Shown piece after piece: positions 8,869 through 17,781 of a stretch of 64,000 nt of DNA; positions within the stretch are counted from its first letter, which is position 1, and the number at the start of each line of letters is the position of its first letter. Both the position numbers and the translations under genes were made by a program. Location: the NCBI RefSeq assembly GCF_900101465.1, contig NZ_FMZM01000004.1:47279-111278 (forward strand), in the 5' to 3' direction. Below the pieces are notes generated by a model. That model saw nothing but the letters and a program-made list of their open reading frames with translations. It had not been told where the DNA came from and ran no database searches. This stretch comes from Nocardioides lianchengensis (GTDB lineage Bacteria; Actinomycetota; Actinomycetes; Propionibacteriales; Nocardioidaceae).

Positions 8869-8955
8869 CTCCCTTCGCCGGTGCTAACCGGAGCAGGTTC
8901 GAGGGTCTGCGGCTCTTCCGCACTCTCAGCACGCTCGCGCGTGCTCCCCTGTCGT
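8869..8955 (-). ncRNA. TPP riboswitch (THI element)
   Basis: Read on the minus strand, the leader of the thiB-like gene contains the conserved THI-box core: GGGGAGC, then CTGAGA, then ACCCTCGAACCTG, then CCGGTTAGCACCGGCGAAGGGA. A helper hairpin (GCACGCGCGAGCGTGC) and the variable P3 stem (GCGGAAGAGCCGC) are also visible. The final AGGGAG serves as ribosome-binding sequence 7 nt before the ATG, so ligand binding would hide it and block translation. This supports thiamine as the transported substrate of the operon. Boundaries are approximate. Confidence 0.95.
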
Positions 8956-9010
8956 GAGCCGCCAGCGTAGAGCAGCCCGACCGCCGGCCGGCAACGGGAC
9001 CGAGGGGCGG

Positions 9011-11560
9011 TCAGTCGACCAGGCCGACCTGGTAGGCCCGGCGTACCGCCTCGGCGCGGTCGCGGGCCCCGAGCTTGCGGTAGATCGAGGTGGTCTGGGT
9101 CTTCACCGTGTTGACCGAGACGAACAGCTCGCGGGCGGTCTGCTCGCGCGACAGCCCGCGCACCAGGCAGGCCAGGACGGCGGCCTCGCGGGGCGTGAGC
9201 GCGGGCAGCTCCGCGACCACGTCGTACGGCGAGCGGACGGCCGCCTCGGCGAGCATGGACCCGACCTCGGCCAGGACGGGGACGCGGTCGGCGTAGCGGT
9301 CAAGGAAGCCGGCGGGCAGCCGGGAGAACGGCAGCACCAGCCGCTCGCGACGGGCCGCGAGCACGGCGCTCTCCAGCCCCGCGACGACCGCCGCGTCGGG
9401 GTCGGCGGCGTCGTCGCTGCGGCACCACGCCGCCAGCAGCAGGGCGTCGACGCGGAGCGGCGCGAACGGGTGGTCGGTGGCCAGCACCGGCGCCAGCAGG
9501 TCCAGCGCCTCCTCGTGGTGGCCGCTGACCCGGGCCAGCCGCGCCCGGGCCAGCGCGACGAACACGGAGGACGGGTCGAGCTCGCCGAGCAGCTTGGCGG
9601 CCGCCGTCGTCCGGCCGAGGGAGGTGCAGAGCTCGGCCTCGCACGCGCCGAGGAGGCCCTGCAGCCACGGCATCGTCGAGCGCGGACCCGGCTGGGCCCG
9701 GGCCGTGGCCAGCTCGGCGCGCAGCGTCGACCGGCCACCCCAGGCCAGGGCGTGCTCGGTCTCCACCAGGAGTGCGAACGGCCAGAGCTCGTCGCGGGCC
9801 GACACCTCCTCGCGCAGCGCGGCGAGCTCGGCCCGGGCGGTCGCGGCGTCGAGGCGCCGGACCGCCTCCGCGGCCCGGGCGACGTGGGCGCCGTAGTCGA
9901 GGAACTGGCCGTGCCGCGGGGTGGGCCGCCGGGATCCGGTCCAGCGCTCCAGCCAGCCGGTGGCCGCGCTGCGGTCGCCGTGCAGAGCCGCGCAGAGCGC
10001 CAGCTTGCCGGAAGCCTCACCGGCGAACGGATCGCCGGGCGCCTCGTCGGCGAAGACCGCCCGCTGCAGCACCGCCGCCGCCGCGGCGGTCTCGCCGGCC
10101 AGGAGACGGGTGGTCCCGGCCTGCAGCGCGGCCCGTCGTACGACGGCGGAGGCGGAGCCGAGCTCCGGGGAGCGCCCGGGGTCCAGGACGAGCTCGATCC
10201 GGTCGGCCAGCCTCCGCGCGTCGTCGAGCCGGCCCTGCCGGCGGGCCCCGGCGGCCAGGAGGGTGAGCAGCTCCAGGACCTGCCCGGACCGCGAGCCCCG
10301 AGCACGCTCCACGAGCTCGTCGTCGGGCCAGGCGAGGAGGTCGGCGACCAGCGTGCGGGTCGCCTCCGACTCCGGCACCGTCCCGTCCGCCAGGACGAGC
10401 TGGCGCCCGACCTCGACGAGCGGGTGTCCGGCCAGCTCCGCGAGCGGCAGCTGCGCCAGCGCCACCACGAAGGCGGCGGGGTCCTCGGCGAGCATCGGCC
10501 ACCAGTGCTCCTCGGCGATCCGCACCGCCGTCGGCCAGGACTGCCCGGCCACGGCCTGCTGCAGCGCGTGCAGCGGCTCGCCCTCCTCGCGCCAGTACGA
10601 CGCCACCGCCTCGTGGACGGCCGACGCGGGGCCGAGCGCGGCCGCGTCGTACTGCTCGCGGAAGGCGTCGCGCATCAGCGGGGGCAGCCGCACCAGCGGC
10701 TCGCCGTCGCTGACCATCGGGTCGAGGATCCCGATCGCCTCGAGGGTGACCCGGGCCGTGTCGTCGAGCGGACCGGTGGCCGCCAGCACCGCGCGGTACG
10801 TCGGCCGCTCGACCAGCGCCGCGCGGCAGGCCGCCGCCCGGGCCGAGGGCGGCAGCACGGGGATCAGGTTGGCCCGCAGGAACCAGGCGACGTGTCGGCC
10901 CGACCAGGCGGTGACCGGGGTTCCGGAGCGGTCGGGCAGCGACTCCAGGCCGGTGCGGACCAGGGCGGGCCAGCCGCCGACCGACTCGCGGATGGCCTCC
11001 GCCTCGGGCTCGCTGAGGGCGAGGCCGTGGAGGGCGGCGAGCTCGCGCACCTCCTCGCGGGTCATCTGCATGTCGGCGAGCGCGAGCACCCGGGTCTCGG
11101 CCTCGAGCAGCGCCTTGGACACCGGGTCGAGCCGGCGCCGCAGGCAGGCCACCAGGTGCACCTCGCGACAGTCGCGCACCACGTCGACGAGCGCGTCGCC
11201 GATGGCGGCCAGCACCGGCTCGGCGTTGTTGAGCACCAGCGCGACGCGGCGATCCAGGCCCTGCAGGGCCCGGCGCAGCCGGCGCAGCGTCGCCGCGTCG
11301 TCCGCGAGCGGCTCGAGGCCGGCGTGGCGGGCCAGGGCCGCGACCACGTCGGACGGCTCGTCCACCTCGCCGTCGAGCCAGAGCACGTCGTGGCCCTGAT
11401 CGCGGGCGCGGGCGGCCCACTGGACGGCGAGCACCGCCTTGCCGGCACCCGACGGCGCGAGCAGCACGGTCACCGGCGCCCACCGGTCCAGCGCCGCGAG
11501 CAGGCGCGGTCGGGTGAGGAAGTCGGGGTTCACGCGCGGCAGGGGGGCGGTCGTCGGCAT
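9011..11560 (-). CDS. Large LuxR-family (MalT/LAL-type) transcriptional regulator with degenerate ATPase motifs
   Basis: About 849 residues: an N-terminal AAA/NACHT-like domain (1-300), a helical-repeat middle resembling TPR/MalT sensor regions, and a C-terminal LuxR HTH (LTPREAAVLACLVRGLSREQ through VNTVKTQTTSIYRKLGARDR). It should be a DNA-binding activator. The nucleotide-binding motifs are unusual: Walker A reads APSGAGKA (35-42), with Ala replacing the Ser/Thr, and Walker B ends LVLNN (108-112), where two Asn replace the usual Asp pair. ATP hydrolysis is therefore doubtful. Start is uncertain among three close ATGs (11560, 11569, 11572); I chose the one preceded by GGGA at suitable distance. 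It lies directly upstream of the thi operon in the same direction. Confidence 0.85.
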   Translation of the reverse strand: MPTTAPLPRVNPDFLTRPRLLAALDRWAPVTVLLAPSGAGKAVLAVQWAARARDQGHDVLWLDGEVDEPSDVVAALARHAGLEPLADDAATLRRLRRALQGLDRRVALVLNNAEPVLAAIGDALVDVVRDCREVHLVACLRRRLDPVSKALLEAETRVLALADMQMTREEVRELAALHGLALSEPEAEAIRESVGGWPALVRTGLESLPDRSGTPVTAWSGRHVAWFLRANLIPVLPPSARAAACRAALVERPTYRAVLAATGPLDDTARVTLEAIGILDPMVSDGEPLVRLPPLMRDAFREQYDAAALGPASAVHEAVASYWREEGEPLHALQQAVAGQSWPTAVRIAEEHWWPMLAEDPAAFVVALAQLPLAELAGHPLVEVGRQLVLADGTVPESEATRTLVADLLAWPDDELVERARGSRSGQVLELLTLLAAGARRQGRLDDARRLADRIELVLDPGRSPELGSASAVVRRAALQAGTTRLLAGETAAAAAVLQRAVFADEAPGDPFAGEASGKLALCAALHGDRSAATGWLERWTGSRRPTPRHGQFLDYGAHVARAAEAVRRLDAATARAELAALREEVSARDELWPFALLVETEHALAWGGRSTLRAELATARAQPGPRSTMPWLQGLLGACEAELCTSLGRTTAAAKLLGELDPSSVFVALARARLARVSGHHEEALDLLAPVLATDHPFAPLRVDALLLAAWCRSDDAADPDAAVVAGLESAVLAARRERLVLPFSRLPAGFLDRYADRVPVLAEVGSMLAEAAVRSPYDVVAELPALTPREAAVLACLVRGLSREQTARELFVSVNTVKTQTTSIYRKLGARDRAEAVRRAYQVGLVD

Positions 11561-11593
11561 CGGTCCCATCATCCCTCTGTGAGACTCCTGCTC

Positions 11594-12031
11594 GTGGAGA
11601 TCCGGGTGCTGGCCTTCGACGACCTCGACGTGCGGACGGCGTACGACGTCTGGCGGTTGCGGCAGGAGGTGTTCGTCGTCGAGCAGGAGTGCGCCTATCC
11701 CGACCTCGACGGGCGCGACACCGAGCTCGCGACGCGGCACGTGGTGGGGCTGCGCGACGGCGCCGTCGCGGGCTACCTGCGGGTCCTGGACGACGGCCCG
11801 GTGGCCCGGGTCGGCCGGGTGGTCCTGGCCCGCTCCGCCCGCGGCCAGGGCCTGGCCGACCAGCTGATGACGGTGGCCCTGGAGGTCGTCGGAGAGCGGA
11901 CCTCGGTGCTGGACGCCCAGGCGCCGCTGGCCGGCTGGTACGGCGGCTTCGGGTACGCCGTCGACGGTCCCGAGGTCCTGGAGGACGGGATCCCGCACCT
12001 GCCGATGGTGCGGCGAAGCCCTTCGGGGTGA
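11594..12031 (+). CDS. GNAT N-acetyltransferase, ElaA-like
   Basis: This 145-residue protein matches the ElaA branch of GNAT acetyltransferases: RLRQEVFVVEQECAYPDLDG near the N-terminus and the acetyl-CoA loop VLARSARGQGLADQLM. Substrate unknown. Two in-frame GTG starts exist (11579 and 11594), neither with a clear ribosome site. The start lies only about 20-35 bp from that of the divergent LuxR-type regulator, so the two genes share very little promoter DNA and one may be leaderless. Confidence 0.8.
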   Translation: MEIRVLAFDDLDVRTAYDVWRLRQEVFVVEQECAYPDLDGRDTELATRHVVGLRDGAVAGYLRVLDDGPVARVGRVVLARSARGQGLADQLMTVALEVVGERTSVLDAQAPLAGWYGGFGYAVDGPEVLEDGIPHLPMVRRSPSG

Positions 12032-12082
12032 GATGCCGACCATTCGCCGACATCTGACGAGCCCAGGCCCGAGAATCACCCG

Positions 12083-12700
12083 GTGACCGCACATGACGAC
12101 CTCGGGGCAGGCGCCTTCGGCAGCTACACCTGGGACGTCCACGCCGACGAGTGGTCCTGGACCGACGAGGCGTTCCGCCTGCACGGCTACCGACCCGGCG
12201 AGGTGACCCCGTCGTTCGACCTGTGCCTGCGGCACAAGCTCGCCGCGGGCCGGGCCCGGGCCGAGCGGGTCCTGGCGCGTGCGACCGTCCCGGGCCTCCG
12301 CTACAGCAACCACCACCAGATCGTGGACGCCAGCGGCCTCGTGCGCGTGGTGGTCTCCGGCGGCGTCACGGAGCGCACGCCCCAGGACCGCCTGGTGATG
12401 CGCGGGTTCATGGTCGACGTCACCGCCCAGCACGCCCCGGTGACGACCGCCCTCGACCAGGCCGCCGACCTCCTGCTGACCCTCTCCCGCCGCGAGCGAC
12501 AGGTGCTCGCCCTGGTCGCGGCCGGACGCACCAACGAGGAGATCGCCGTCGAGCTCTTCGTGGGCGTGAGCAGCGTGAAGACCTACGTCCGCACCGCCTA
12601 CCGCAAGATCGGCGTCACCCGGCGCAGCCAGGCGGCGGTGTGGGCCCTGGCGAACCAGGCCCAGCTCGCCGACCCGGACCCGGTCAACCCGCCGCGGTGA
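12083..12700 (+). CDS. PAS-domain LuxR-family transcriptional regulator
   Basis: This 205-residue protein has an N-terminal PAS_3-type sensor fold (about 8-115; YTWDVHADEWSWTDEAFRLHG is cut here as YTWDVHADEWSWT, a typical PAS opening) and a C-terminal LuxR HTH (about 132-192; SRRERQVLALVAAGRTNEEI, then SSVKTYVRTAYRKIG). It has no receiver domain, so the PAS part probably senses a small molecule or partner directly. GTG start at 12083. It overlaps the convergent hydrolase gene by 17 nt at their 3' ends. Confidence 0.85.
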   Translation: MTAHDDLGAGAFGSYTWDVHADEWSWTDEAFRLHGYRPGEVTPSFDLCLRHKLAAGRARAERVLARATVPGLRYSNHHQIVDASGLVRVVVSGGVTERTPQDRLVMRGFMVDVTAQHAPVTTALDQAADLLLTLSRRERQVLALVAAGRTNEEIAVELFVGVSSVKTYVRTAYRKIGVTRRSQAAVWALANQAQLADPDPVNPPR

Positions 12701-13757
12701 AGACCACGCCGTCGTCGCCCTCGGCCCGCGTCGCCCGTCCCTGCGCGACCAGCAGCTCGAGGTGGGCCTTGGTCTCCATCGAGGCCATCCCCTGGCTGAA
12801 CAGGTCGAGCTCCGGGTAGGTCCGGTCGTGGCGGGTCCAGGGCAGCTCCTGGGCCACGACGTGGGCGGTGCGCGGGCCGCCGGCCAGCGAGGCCAGGCTG
12901 AGGTCGAGCCGGTGCTCGTGGAAGGCCAGCAGCTGGTCGACCCGCGCGTGCGAGGACGGCGCCACCGGGCCGTGGGCCGGCAGGATCCGCAGGTCGGGCA
13001 GCGCCCGGACCTTGGTCAGCGAGGCCATGAAGTCGCCGAGGGGCAGGGTCTCCGGCGGCGGCACGGTGAACCCGATCGACGGGGTGATCGTGGGCAGCAC
13101 GTGGTCGCCGGCGAACAGGAGCCCGTCCTGCTGGTCGGCGTACACGTAGTGGCCGGGCGTGTGGCCCGGCGTGTGCACGGCGTCGATGGTGCGGGCCCCG
13201 ACCTCGATCCGGTGGTCGCCCTCGAGCCAGGTGGTCGGGAAGGCCCAGATGCTGGTGTCCGGCTGGTCGTCGCCCTGCATGGCGACCCACTGGTCGGCCA
13301 CCTCGCGCGCCCCTGCCGTGACCAGGACGTCGACGAACGGGTTGTGGTCCAGCGCCTCGTCGTTGAGCAGCTCCAGCGCCGGCTTCTCGCCCACCCCGAG
13401 CGCCACGTCCGCGCCGTACTCGCGGCCCAGGACGGTGGCCAGCGTGAAGTGGTCGCGGTGCACGTGGGTGACCAGGAACCGGCGGATGTCGCCGAAGCCG
13501 TAGCCGACCTCCTTCAGGCACCGGTCGAGCAGCTCGCGGGCCTCGGTGATCGCCCAGCCGCCGTCGACGAGGGTGAGCCCGTCCGGGGTCTCGATGACGT
13601 AGACGTTGATCGCCTTCAGCCCGTCCATGGGCAGCGGCAGCGGGATCCGGTGGATGCCCTCGGCGACCCGCCAGGCCCCCTCCGCCGACCAGTGCGTGCC
13701 GGAGTCCGGCGAGATCGCGTGGGCGGTCGACGTCCCGGGGTCTTTACCTGTGGCCAC
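12684..13757 (-). CDS. Metallo-beta-lactamase-fold hydrolase
   Basis: This 357-residue MBL-fold enzyme has the metal-binding motif THVHRDH (97-103, the HxHxDH form), then HTPGHTPGH and LFAGDHVLP, which supply further ligands, and a distal PAHGP. It probably hydrolyses a thioester, ester or lactone. It starts with GTG at 13757, 10 nt after the stop of the SDR gene, so it is likely the third gene of the operon behind the KstR-type box at 15680. Possible roles in that context include acyl-CoA or lactone hydrolysis; this is inference. Confidence 0.85.
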   Translation of the reverse strand: MATGKDPGTSTAHAISPDSGTHWSAEGAWRVAEGIHRIPLPLPMDGLKAINVYVIETPDGLTLVDGGWAITEARELLDRCLKEVGYGFGDIRRFLVTHVHRDHFTLATVLGREYGADVALGVGEKPALELLNDEALDHNPFVDVLVTAGAREVADQWVAMQGDDQPDTSIWAFPTTWLEGDHRIEVGARTIDAVHTPGHTPGHYVYADQQDGLLFAGDHVLPTITPSIGFTVPPPETLPLGDFMASLTKVRALPDLRILPAHGPVAPSSHARVDQLLAFHEHRLDLSLASLAGGPRTAHVVAQELPWTRHDRTYPELDLFSQGMASMETKAHLELLVAQGRATRAEGDDGVVFTAAG

Positions 13758-13767
13758 GCTTCGGACC

Positions 13768-14571
13768 TTACGGTCCGACGTCCGGGAACCCGAGGTCGAG
13801 GGTGGGCTGCTGGATGCCGCCGTCGACCTCCAGCAGCTTGCCGGTGACGTACTGGCCGGCCTTCGACGCGAGGTAGAGCACGCCGGCGGCGATGTCCTCG
13901 GGCTCGCCCACCCGCCCGAGCGGGGTCTTGGTCTCCAGCTGGCCCATCAGCTCGGGCTGACCCGCGACGAACTCCAGCGCGCTGGTGAGGATCGAGCCGA
14001 CGTAGATGCCGTTGACCCGGATCCGCGGCGCGAGGTCCTGCGCGGCCATCTTGGTCCAGTGCGCGAGGGCGGCCTTGGCGGTGCCGTAGGCGACGAAGCC
14101 GCGGTCCGCCGTACGGCCCATCATCGAGGAGATCGTGACGATCGACTTCTGGCCCTCGTCGTCCTTCAGCATCAGCGGGACGGCGGCGACGCTCAGCGCG
14201 TGCGCGGTGGTCACGTTGAAGCTGAACGCCTCGTTGAGGAAGTCGTTGCTGGTCTTCAGGAACTCCTGCGGGAAGGTGCCGCCGACGTTGTTGACGACCG
14301 TGTCGAGGCGGCCGAACTCGTCGTACGCCGCCTGCGCGAGGCCGGCGACGGCGTCGAGGTCGCTGAGGTCGGCCGGGACGACGAGGCAGCGGCGGCCGGT
14401 CGCGCGGACCTGCTCGGCCACCCGGTCGAGCTGCCGCTCGGTGCGCGCGGAGATGAGGACGTCGGCGCCGGCCTCGGCCAGCGCGATCGCGGTGGCGGCG
14501 CCGAGGCCGCGGCCCGCGCCGGTGACGATCGCGACCTGGTCGGTGACCGAGAAGCGGTCGAGGATCGTCAT
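13768..14571 (-). CDS. Short-chain dehydrogenase/reductase (module A)
   Basis: A 267-residue classical SDR with [10 protein letters not shown] cofactor loop, NNVGG, catalytic YGTAK and the C-terminal VDGG. NAD(P)-dependent oxidoreductase of unknown substrate. The ATG at 14571 overlaps the stop of the DHDPR-like gene (ATGA), so the two are translationally coupled. A clearly related pair in the same order occurs at 22311-24166. The KstR-type box upstream suggests a role in steroid or related isoprenoid catabolism. Confidence 0.88.
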   Translation of the reverse strand: MTILDRFSVTDQVAIVTGAGRGLGAATAIALAEAGADVLISARTERQLDRVAEQVRATGRRCLVVPADLSDLDAVAGLAQAAYDEFGRLDTVVNNVGGTFPQEFLKTSNDFLNEAFSFNVTTAHALSVAAVPLMLKDDEGQKSIVTISSMMGRTADRGFVAYGTAKAALAHWTKMAAQDLAPRIRVNGIYVGSILTSALEFVAGQPELMGQLETKTPLGRVGEPEDIAAGVLYLASKAGQYVTGKLLEVDGGIQQPTLDLGFPDVGP

Positions 14572-15668
14572 CGGGCCACCAGCCCGCGGCCGGCGACCAG
14601 CGGGAGGTCGATGGCCCGGACGATGCCGGGCTTCGCCGCGACGACCGACGGGAGCGCGTTGATGATCCGCTGGGCGGTGGTGATCATGCCGCTGACGTTG
14701 TGGTCGCCGTGCTCGCCGTGGTGGGTGAAGTCGACCTGCATCATCGGCTCGCCGGTGATCCGGACCCGGTAGCCGCCGTCGCCGCCGGCCGGGGGCTTCT
14801 CCCACTCGGGGACCTGGTCGGGGTCGGTGCGGGTGATGTGCTCGAGGACGACCCGCGGGACGCCGTCGACCTTGCCGATCACCTGGAAGCGGACCGCCCC
14901 CATCGTCCCCTTCTTCACGTCGCCGCTGACGCTGTCGGTGTCCCACTCGGCCTCGCGGCGGTCGACCTCCTCGGTGAGCGGCTCGTCGAGGGTGATGTCG
15001 AGCGCCGCCGCGATCTGTCGTACGACGCTCCCCCACGCCATGCCGAGGATGCCCGGGGCGAAGATCGCGCCCACCTGGTCCATCGGCCGGCCGAAGCCGA
15101 ACAGGTCGCCCATGACGACGGGCTGGTAGTAGGTCGAGTAGTCGCAGATCTCCATCACCCGCACCTCGTCGATGCGCTGACTCAGGGACGTCATGACGAT
15201 CGGCAGGATGTCGTTGGCGAAGCCCGGGTCGATGCCGTTGATGTGCATGCTGGCGTTGCCGCGCGCGCAGGCGTCCTCGATGCGGGCGATGAACTCCGGC
15301 GGCAGGATCTGCTCGGGCCACTGCAGCAGCACCGGGCCGCTGGAGGTCACGTTGATGCCGGCCTCGACGAACCCGATGAGGTCCTCGATGCACTCGAAGA
15401 CCCGGTCGTCGGCCATCGCGGTGTGCACGATCGCGTCCGGCCGCAGCGCGATCAGCTCGTCGCGGTCCGTCGTGGCGGTGACCCCGAGCTCGCGGCCGAG
15501 GTCGGCCAGGATGCCCGCGTCCTTCCCGTGCTTGTCGGGGTTGCTCACCCAGACTCCGACCAGCTCGAGGTCGGGGTGGGCGTCGATGCCGGCGATCGCG
15601 TGCCGGCCGATGGTCCCGGTCGACCAGACGACGACCCGCAGGGGCTTCTCGGGGATGACCTGTGACAT
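14568..15668 (-). CDS. Dihydrodipicolinate-reductase-like NAD(P)-binding protein (module A)
   Basis: This 366-residue protein begins with a Rossmann fold ([17 protein letters not shown]) and has the layout of the DapB-like / 2,4-diaminopentanoate dehydrogenase-like group common in mycolata and Nocardioides: [37 protein letters not shown]. True DapB is shorter (about 245) and has a different substrate motif, so lysine biosynthesis is unlikely. ATG at 15668 preferred; a TTG three codons upstream is possible. The start is 11 bp from a perfect KstR-type operator. Substrate unknown. Confidence 0.8.
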   Translation of the reverse strand: MSQVIPEKPLRVVVWSTGTIGRHAIAGIDAHPDLELVGVWVSNPDKHGKDAGILADLGRELGVTATTDRDELIALRPDAIVHTAMADDRVFECIEDLIGFVEAGINVTSSGPVLLQWPEQILPPEFIARIEDACARGNASMHINGIDPGFANDILPIVMTSLSQRIDEVRVMEICDYSTYYQPVVMGDLFGFGRPMDQVGAIFAPGILGMAWGSVVRQIAAALDITLDEPLTEEVDRREAEWDTDSVSGDVKKGTMGAVRFQVIGKVDGVPRVVLEHITRTDPDQVPEWEKPPAGGDGGYRVRITGEPMMQVDFTHHGEHGDHNVSGMITTAQRIINALPSVVAAKPGIVRAIDLPLVAGRGLVAR

Positions 15669-15679
15669 GTCTCGCAATG

Positions 15680-15693
15680 TAGAACACGTTCTA
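15680..15693. promoter_or_regulatory. KstR-type operator (TnnAACnnGTTnnA)
   Basis: TAGAACACGTTCTA matches the 14-bp palindromic consensus TnnAACnnGTTnnA known for KstR, the TetR-family repressor of cholesterol catabolism in mycobacteria and rhodococci, including the preferred flanking AG/CT bases. It sits 11 bp before the ATG of the module A operon, where bound repressor would block transcription. No kstR gene is in the window. Confidence 0.7.
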
Positions 15694-15723
15694 GATTTGC
15701 GGTAGGGGCGTCCCGGCGGCCGT

Positions 15724-15797
15724 GCTGTAACGCGATGTTCGCCGCACTAGATACGCGCTGCAGCGCGTACCTAGTGCGGCGAACATCGCGTTACAGC
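15724..15797. repeat. 74-bp near-perfect palindrome, copy 1
   Basis: Two 37-bp arms meet at a central TGCA with one mismatched pair. The TAA stop of the flavoprotein gene (15791-15793) lies inside the right arm. A second, perfect copy is at 31106-31179. It sits between the flavoprotein gene and the KstR-box promoter and could end transcription as a long hairpin. Confidence 0.9.
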
Positions 15798-16978
15798 CGG
15801 ACCGGGTCCGGGGCGATCACCGGGCAGCGGGTGCCGCTGTAGATGGTGGGCATGCAGCGGTTGCAGTGGATGCAGACGCCGGAGACGGCCTGCTCGGACC
15901 GCAGCCGGTTGACCAGGTCGGGCTCGCGGAGGACCGCGCGGCCCATGGCGACGAACTCGAAGCCGTCGGCCATGGCCTGCTCCATGGTGTCGCGGCGGTT
16001 GATGCCGCCGAGGAGCATCAGCGGCGTCGACACCGCCGAGCGGAACTGCAGGGCCTTCTCGCGGAAGTAGGCCTCGTGGAAGTCGTAGGTCTTGATGAAG
16101 TTCTTGCCGATCGGGGTCCGCATGCCGAGGCGCACGGGCAGCGGCATCGAGGCCGCGAACTCCTTGACCGGGGCGTCGCCGCGGAAGAGGTACATCGGGT
16201 TCATCAGCGAGCTGCCGCCGCTCAGCTGGAGGGCGTCGAGGGTGCCGTCCTCGTCGAGCAGCTGCGCGAAGGCGATGCCGTCCTTCGTGGTCACGCCGCC
16301 CTTGAAGCCGTCGCTGACGCTGATCTTGGCGGTCACCGCGACCTCGTCGCCGACCTCGTCGCGTACGGCGCGCGCCACCTGGCGGGCCAGCCGGGCGCGG
16401 TTCTCCAGCGAGCCGTTCCAGGAGTCCTTGCGGCGATTGAGGCCCGGGGCGAGGAAGGACGAGATCAGGTAGCTGTGGGCCATGTGCAGCTCGAGGACGT
16501 CGAAGCCGGCGCGGACCAGCAGCCGCGCGGTGGCGACGTACGCCTTCGTGACCCGGGTCAGGTCGGCCTCGGTGGCCGACTTCACCATCTGCATCGACAG
16601 CGGGCTCGGCATCGGGCTGGCGGCGATCGCCCGGACCCCGTTGGAGCGGCCGTTGGCGACCGGGCCGGCGTGGCCGACCTGGCCGGCGATGGCGGCGCCC
16701 GTCTCGTGGATCGCCTCGGTGAGCCGGGCCAGGCCGGCCAGCGAGTGCTCCCCCACGACGATCTGCTCGCGGTGGGTGCGACCCTCGGGCGCGACGGCGA
16801 GGTAGGCCACGGTCGTCAGGCCGATCCCGCCGCGGGCCACCGCGAGGTGGTAGTCGATCAGTCCGTCGGTGACCTGCCCCTCGGGCGCCCGACCCTCGAA
16901 GGTCGCGGCCTTGACCGTGCGGTTGCGCAGGGTGACCGGGCCGAGCCGGGCCGGTCCGAACACGTCGGGGGTCGTCAC
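15791..16978 (-). CDS. Old-yellow-enzyme-family NADH:flavin oxidoreductase with C-terminal Cys cluster
   Basis: This 395-residue protein has the FMN-binding TIM barrel of the OYE / 2,4-dienoyl-CoA reductase group (LRNRTVKAATFEG, ELHMAHSYLISSFLAPGLN, FVAMGRAVLREPD). It ends with a cysteine cluster, Cys369, 372, 375 and 385 (CxxCxxC then x9 then C), as in iron-sulfur dienoyl-CoA reductases. Those enzymes usually continue with an FAD/NADPH domain to about 650 residues, which is absent here. GTG start at 16978. Its stop lies in the 74-bp palindrome. Likely reduces an activated double bond of an enone or enoyl-CoA. Confidence 0.82.
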   Translation of the reverse strand: MTTPDVFGPARLGPVTLRNRTVKAATFEGRAPEGQVTDGLIDYHLAVARGGIGLTTVAYLAVAPEGRTHREQIVVGEHSLAGLARLTEAIHETGAAIAGQVGHAGPVANGRSNGVRAIAASPMPSPLSMQMVKSATEADLTRVTKAYVATARLLVRAGFDVLELHMAHSYLISSFLAPGLNRRKDSWNGSLENRARLARQVARAVRDEVGDEVAVTAKISVSDGFKGGVTTKDGIAFAQLLDEDGTLDALQLSGGSSLMNPMYLFRGDAPVKEFAASMPLPVRLGMRTPIGKNFIKTYDFHEAYFREKALQFRSAVSTPLMLLGGINRRDTMEQAMADGFEFVAMGRAVLREPDLVNRLRSEQAVSGVCIHCNRCMPTIYSGTRCPVIAPDPVRL

Positions 16979-17025
16979 GGCCGGACCGTAACTCCGGACG
17001 CGCGGCGAGACGGGATGATGTCCCG

Positions 17026-17781
17026 GTGATCGAGTCCCGGCTCCGCGCCGCCGGCTGCGTGTTCGCCGAGGAGGAGGCCGCACTGCTGCGCGCCGCCGCG
17101 CGCGATGACGCCGACCTCGAGCGGCTGGTCGCCGCACGGGTCGACGGGACGCCGCTGGAGGTGCTGGTCGGTTGGGCGGAGTTCTGCGGTCTCCGCATCG
17201 CCGTCGACCCCGGCGTCTTCGTGCCCCGGCAGCGGACGTCGTACGTCGTCGAGCTGGCGGCGGTGGGCCTGCGCGCCGGCGACGTGGTGGTGGACCTGTG
17301 CTGCGGGACCGGGGCGGTCGGGGCGGCGCTCGCGGCCGCCGTACCGGGGCTGGAGGTGCACGCCGCCGACGTCGAGCCCGCCGCGGTCGCCTGCGCCCGG
17401 CGCAACCTGCCGCCGGAGCGCGTCCACGAGGGCGACCTGTACGACGCCCTGCCGGACGCCCTGCGCGGGTGGGTCGGCGTGCTCGCGGTGAACGCGCCGT
17501 ACGTGCCGCACGACGCGATCGCGCTGATGCCGCCCGAGGCCCGCCTGCACGAGCCGGCGGTCGCCCTGGACGGCGGACCGGACGGCCTGGACGTGCAGCG
17601 CCGGGTCGTCGACGACGCGGGCCGGTGGCTGGCACCGGGTGGTCGGCTGCTGATCGAGACTGGCCTGGCCCAGGCTCCGACCACCCGCGCCCTGATGACC
17701 GCGGCCGGACTGACCGCGACCACCCACCGCGACGACGACCGCGACGCGACGGTCGTCGTCGGGGTGGCTCAGCCGAAGTAG
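17026..17781 (+). CDS. PrmC/HemK-like N5-glutamine methyltransferase family protein
   Basis: This 251-residue class I SAM methyltransferase has VDLCCGTGAVG (motif I) and NAPYVP in the place of the NPPY catalytic tetrapeptide. The N-terminal helical part (VLVGWAEFCGLRIAVDPGVFVPRQ) is that of PrmC-type enzymes. The Pro-to-Ala change in NPPY suggests a paralogue rather than the housekeeping release-factor methyltransferase. GTG start at 17026, with the divergent flavoprotein gene 47 bp away. Its last 13 nt overlap the convergent epimerase gene. Confidence 0.8.
   Translation: MIESRLRAAGCVFAEEEAALLRAAARDDADLERLVAARVDGTPLEVLVGWAEFCGLRIAVDPGVFVPRQRTSYVVELAAVGLRAGDVVVDLCCGTGAVGAALAAAVPGLEVHAADVEPAAVACARRNLPPERVHEGDLYDALPDALRGWVGVLAVNAPYVPHDAIALMPPEARLHEPAVALDGGPDGLDVQRRVVDDAGRWLAPGGRLLIETGLAQAPTTRALMTAAGLTATTHRDDDRDATVVVGVAQPK

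Noticed and set aside
8954..12031. Plus-strand frame of about 1,025 codons
   Set aside because: Only the final 146 codons (GNAT) show a protein family; the rest mirrors the LuxR-type regulator on the other strand.
9011..12433. Extension of the LuxR-type regulator upstream to 12433
   Set aside because: It would run through two oppositely oriented genes with good family matches; the domain begins at the ATGs near 11560.
14568..15668. Lysine-biosynthesis dapB
   Set aside because: The protein is too long, lacks the DapB substrate motif and has a second copy here; only the Rossmann part is similar.
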